Below are positions 5,264-6,883 of a DNA stretch of 6,883 bases, piece after piece. The first letter of the stretch is position 1, and every line of letters begins with the position of its first letter. This DNA is from JANYCD01 sp043738625 (GTDB lineage Bacteria > Pseudomonadota > Gammaproteobacteria > Burkholderiales > Rhodocyclaceae). Under the pieces are notes generated by a model. It did not search any database, was not told the origin of the DNA, and saw nothing but the letters and a program-made list of their open reading frames with translations. Both the position numbers and the translations under genes were made by a program. The stretch lies in NCBI GenBank assembly GCA_043738625.1, contig JAYUFR010000058.1, positions 1 to 6,883 of the forward strand. The letters are read 5' to 3'.

Positions 5264-6607
5264 TTACCTTGAAAGTGCGCTCAACAATTTTTGCCGAATC
5301 CCACCGAAGCCACCATTACTCATCAGCAGCACATGGTCACCGTGCTCGGCGACATTAACCACTGCTGCTATCAGCCGCTCAAGATCGTCGAAGGTGGCCG
5401 CCTTGTTCTTTAATGGCGACAGTGCGACGTCGGCATCCCAGCCAAGGTCGCGGGAATAGCAAAAAACCAGATCGGCTTCGCGCAAACTTGCGGCCAATTG
5501 TGCCTTCATTGTTCCCAGCTTCATGGTATTGGATCGTGGCTCCAGTACGGCAAGAATCCTATTTGGACCCACCTTGCCGCGCAAGCCGGAAATTGTCGCG
5601 GCGATTGCGGTGGGGTGATGCGCAAAATCGTCATAGACCGTGACACCACGGATCGTTCCACATAACTCAAGGCGGCGCTTTATGCCCTGAAATGTGGCCA
5701 ACGCCTTGATTCCAACGCCGACCGGAACACCCGCATGCCTTGCTGCCGCCAGCGCAGCCAAAGCATTGGCGCGATTGTGTGCGCCAGGCAACGAGAGGCG
5801 TGTCGAACCCACAGTCTTACCTTCGAACAGAATGCTGAATTCATTTCCGGTCGAATTGCCAACCTGCCATGCCGAATCGTCATTGAACCACTCAACGGGG
5901 GTCCAGCATCCACGCGCCAAAACGCGCTTGATCGATGCCTCATCGCCATTTGCAATAATCAACCCGTTTCCAGGTAACGTTCGCACGAAATGATGAAATT
6001 GCGTCTCAATGGCTTCAAGATCAGCGAAGATGTCAGCATGATCGAATTCCAGATTATTCAGGATTGCCGTGCGCGGCCGGTAATGCACGAACTTGGAGCG
6101 CTTGTCGCAAAAGGCCGTGTCGTATTCGTCGGCTTCAATGACGAAAAACGGGGAGTCGGTCAATCTTGCAGAGATGCCGAAGTCCAGCGGAACTCCGCCG
6201 ACCAGAAATCCCGGATTGAGACCGGCTTCCTCCAGAATCCAGGTCAGAAGCGATGTTGTGGTTGTCTTGCCGTGCGTCCCGGCAACGCCCAGCACCCATT
6301 TATCGCGCAACACATTGTCGGCCAGCCACTGCGGTCCCGAGATATATGGCAAGCCCCGGTTAAGAATTTCTTCCAGCAACGGATTGCCGCGTGAAATAGC
6401 ATTCCCCACCACGAACAGATCGGGACTCAGTGCAAGCTGATCGGCCCCATAACCCTCGGATAGCTTGATTCCCTGCTCGGTCAACTGTGTGCTCATGGGC
6501 GGATATACATTCGCATCGCAGCCCGTAACGCGATGTCCCGCCGCCCGCGCCAGCAAAGCGGTGCCACCCATGAAAGTGCCGCAGATACCAAGGATGTGAA
6601 TGTGCAT
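5264..6607 (-). CDS. mpl: UDP-N-acetylmuramate:L-alanyl-gamma-D-glutamyl-meso-diaminopimelate ligase
   Basis: This 447-aa cytoplasmic ATP-dependent ligase joins recycled murein tripeptide to UDP-MurNAc and so returns cell-wall fragments to peptidoglycan synthesis. It belongs to the Mur ligase family. The N-terminal Rossmann-like domain opens with H-I-H-I-L-G-I-C-G-T-F-M-G-G, the Mpl form of the motif, which separates it from MurC. The ATP loop G110-T-H-G-K114-T-T is intact. The E-A-D-E-Y-D (158-163) and L-N-N-L-E-F-D-H-A-D (183-192) motifs are present, as is the Y-D-D-F-A-H-H-P-T motif of the C-terminal domain. Length is close to the E. coli enzyme (457 aa). I chose the ATG at 6607 because the protein there starts directly on the beta strand; upstream in-frame codons to 6694 overlap the divergent gene. 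The ribosome binding site is weak (GGAAA). It is divergent from the gene at 6658 and lies upstream of, but is unrelated in function to, the cox genes. Confidence 0.96.
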   Translation of the reverse strand: MHIHILGICGTFMGGTALLARAAGHRVTGCDANVYPPMSTQLTEQGIKLSEGYGADQLALSPDLFVVGNAISRGNPLLEEILNRGLPYISGPQWLADNVLRDKWVLGVAGTHGKTTTTSLLTWILEEAGLNPGFLVGGVPLDFGISARLTDSPFFVIEADEYDTAFCDKRSKFVHYRPRTAILNNLEFDHADIFADLEAIETQFHHFVRTLPGNGLIIANGDEASIKRVLARGCWTPVEWFNDDSAWQVGNSTGNEFSILFEGKTVGSTRLSLPGAHNRANALAALAAARHAGVPVGVGIKALATFQGIKRRLELCGTIRGVTVYDDFAHHPTAIAATISGLRGKVGPNRILAVLEPRSNTMKLGTMKAQLAASLREADLVFCYSRDLGWDADVALSPLKNKAATFDDLERLIAAVVNVAEHGDHVLLMSNGGFGGIRQKLLSALSR

Positions 6608-6657
6608 GTCGCATTTCCATGGAATAATGGCTGCGGATTCTAATCGAACCCGCTCAC
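6608..6657. promoter_or_regulatory. Divergent gap between mpl and the gene at 6658
   Basis: This 50-bp gap must contain, or overlap, the start signals of two divergent genes. I see no confident -10/-35 pair and no strong Shine-Dalgarno sequence for the plus-strand gene, so that promoter may lie partly inside mpl coding sequence. Confidence 0.3.
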
Positions 6658-6883
6658 ATGGCCCGCCACAAGACGCCGCCTCGCTCCAACACACAAGCTC
6701 GTCGTTCGATTGCCAGCCTCGCAGCCCGCATGATCGCCGAGGACGGCATAGACGACTACGGCCACGCCAAGCGCAAGGCCGCCCGCAGCTTGGGAATGGG
6801 CGAACAAGAAGCGCTGCCGACCAACGACGAAGTAGAAACCGAACTGCGCATGTACCAAGCGCTCTATCAGGAAGACGAACAAC
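6658..6883 (+). CDS. Conserved hypothetical protein (N-terminal part)
   Basis: The first 75 codons are visible and the gene continues past the right edge. The protein starts with a basic, disordered-looking stretch (M-A-R-H-K-T-P-P-R). A probably helical region follows (about 14-30, with A-A-R-M-I-A-E-D-G-I-D-D-Y), then a basic A-K-R-K-A-A-R (36-42) and an acidic L-P-T-N-D-E-V-E-T-E-L-R-M-Y-Q-A-L-Y segment. I recall similar N-termini in uncharacterised betaproteobacterial proteins, in some of which a nucleotidyltransferase-like region may follow, but nothing in the visible part proves that. The ATG at 6658 is the only plausible start: an in-frame TAA lies at 6625-6627 and no other ATG intervenes. 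No clear ribosome binding site is present. The codon pattern looks coding, and the opposite-strand frame over the same bases looks like a shadow. Confidence 0.75.
   Translation, partial: MARHKTPPRSNTQARRSIASLAARMIAEDGIDDYGHAKRKAARSLGMGEQEALPTNDEVETELRMYQALYQEDEQ

Noticed and set aside
5016..5358. Plus-strand short frames of 77 and 85 codons in the mpl-coxB gap.
   Set aside because: There is no recognisable family or clear ribosome binding site, the composition is unremarkable, and one runs into antisense mpl sequence.
6640..6882. Minus-strand open frame of 80 codons at the right edge.
   Set aside because: It is fully antisense to the plus-strand gene at 6658, whose codon pattern and remembered family resemblance are more convincing.
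1..6883. Mobile elements, CRISPR arrays, tRNA or rRNA genes.
   Set aside because: I saw no transposase or integrase frame, no spaced identical repeats, no cloverleaf-like sequence and no rRNA-like stretch; the window is consistent with stable core chromosome.

Overview
The window carries a betaproteobacterial respiratory locus. It holds most of a cytochrome c oxidase (heme-copper, A1-type) operon on the minus strand, followed upstream by a peptidoglycan-recycling ligase gene. The lineage call rests on the gene set and order: coxB with a fused cytochrome c domain, coxA, a tiny oxidase assembly protein, ctaG (cox11), coxC, then an oppositely oriented twin-transmembrane DUF2909 gene and a SURF1 gene. 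This arrangement is familiar from Burkholderiales, Nitrosomonadales and relatives. The genus cannot be told from the sequence alone.

Layout from left to right. Positions 1-135 (minus) hold the first 45 codons of a SURF1-type oxidase assembly gene that runs off the left edge. Positions 228-422 (plus) hold a 64-aa DUF2909 protein, divergent from SURF1 and convergent with coxC. A perfect 14-bp hairpin at 432-464 separates the two convergent genes and probably ends the cox transcript. Then, all on the minus strand and transcribed right to left, come coxB (4895-3765), coxA (3693-2113), a 39-aa assembly protein (2085-1966), ctaG/cox11 (1969-1400) and coxC (1360-509). Positions 4896-5263 are a 368-bp non-coding stretch upstream of coxB with clustered operator-like repeats. 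mpl (6607-5264) is also on the minus strand. A conserved hypothetical gene starts at 6658 on the plus strand and runs off the right edge.

How they work together: CoxB takes electrons through its own C-terminal heme c domain and its CuA centre and passes them to heme a and the heme a3-CuB site of CoxA. CoxC completes the membrane core. CtaG (Cox11) delivers copper to CuB. SURF1 is linked to heme a insertion. The 39-aa protein is translationally coupled to ctaG. All catalytic ligands expected in CoxA and CoxB are present, so the oxidase looks functional and proton-pumping. mpl belongs to cell-wall recycling and is only a neighbour.

Most of the window is ordinary core metabolism, and I found no convincing sign of a new biological system. 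The points most worth a second look are the compound repeats upstream of coxB, the structured coxB-coxA spacer, the coupled micro-gene before ctaG, the lack of a DUF2970 gene between ctaG and coxC, and the incomplete conserved hypothetical gene at the right edge.
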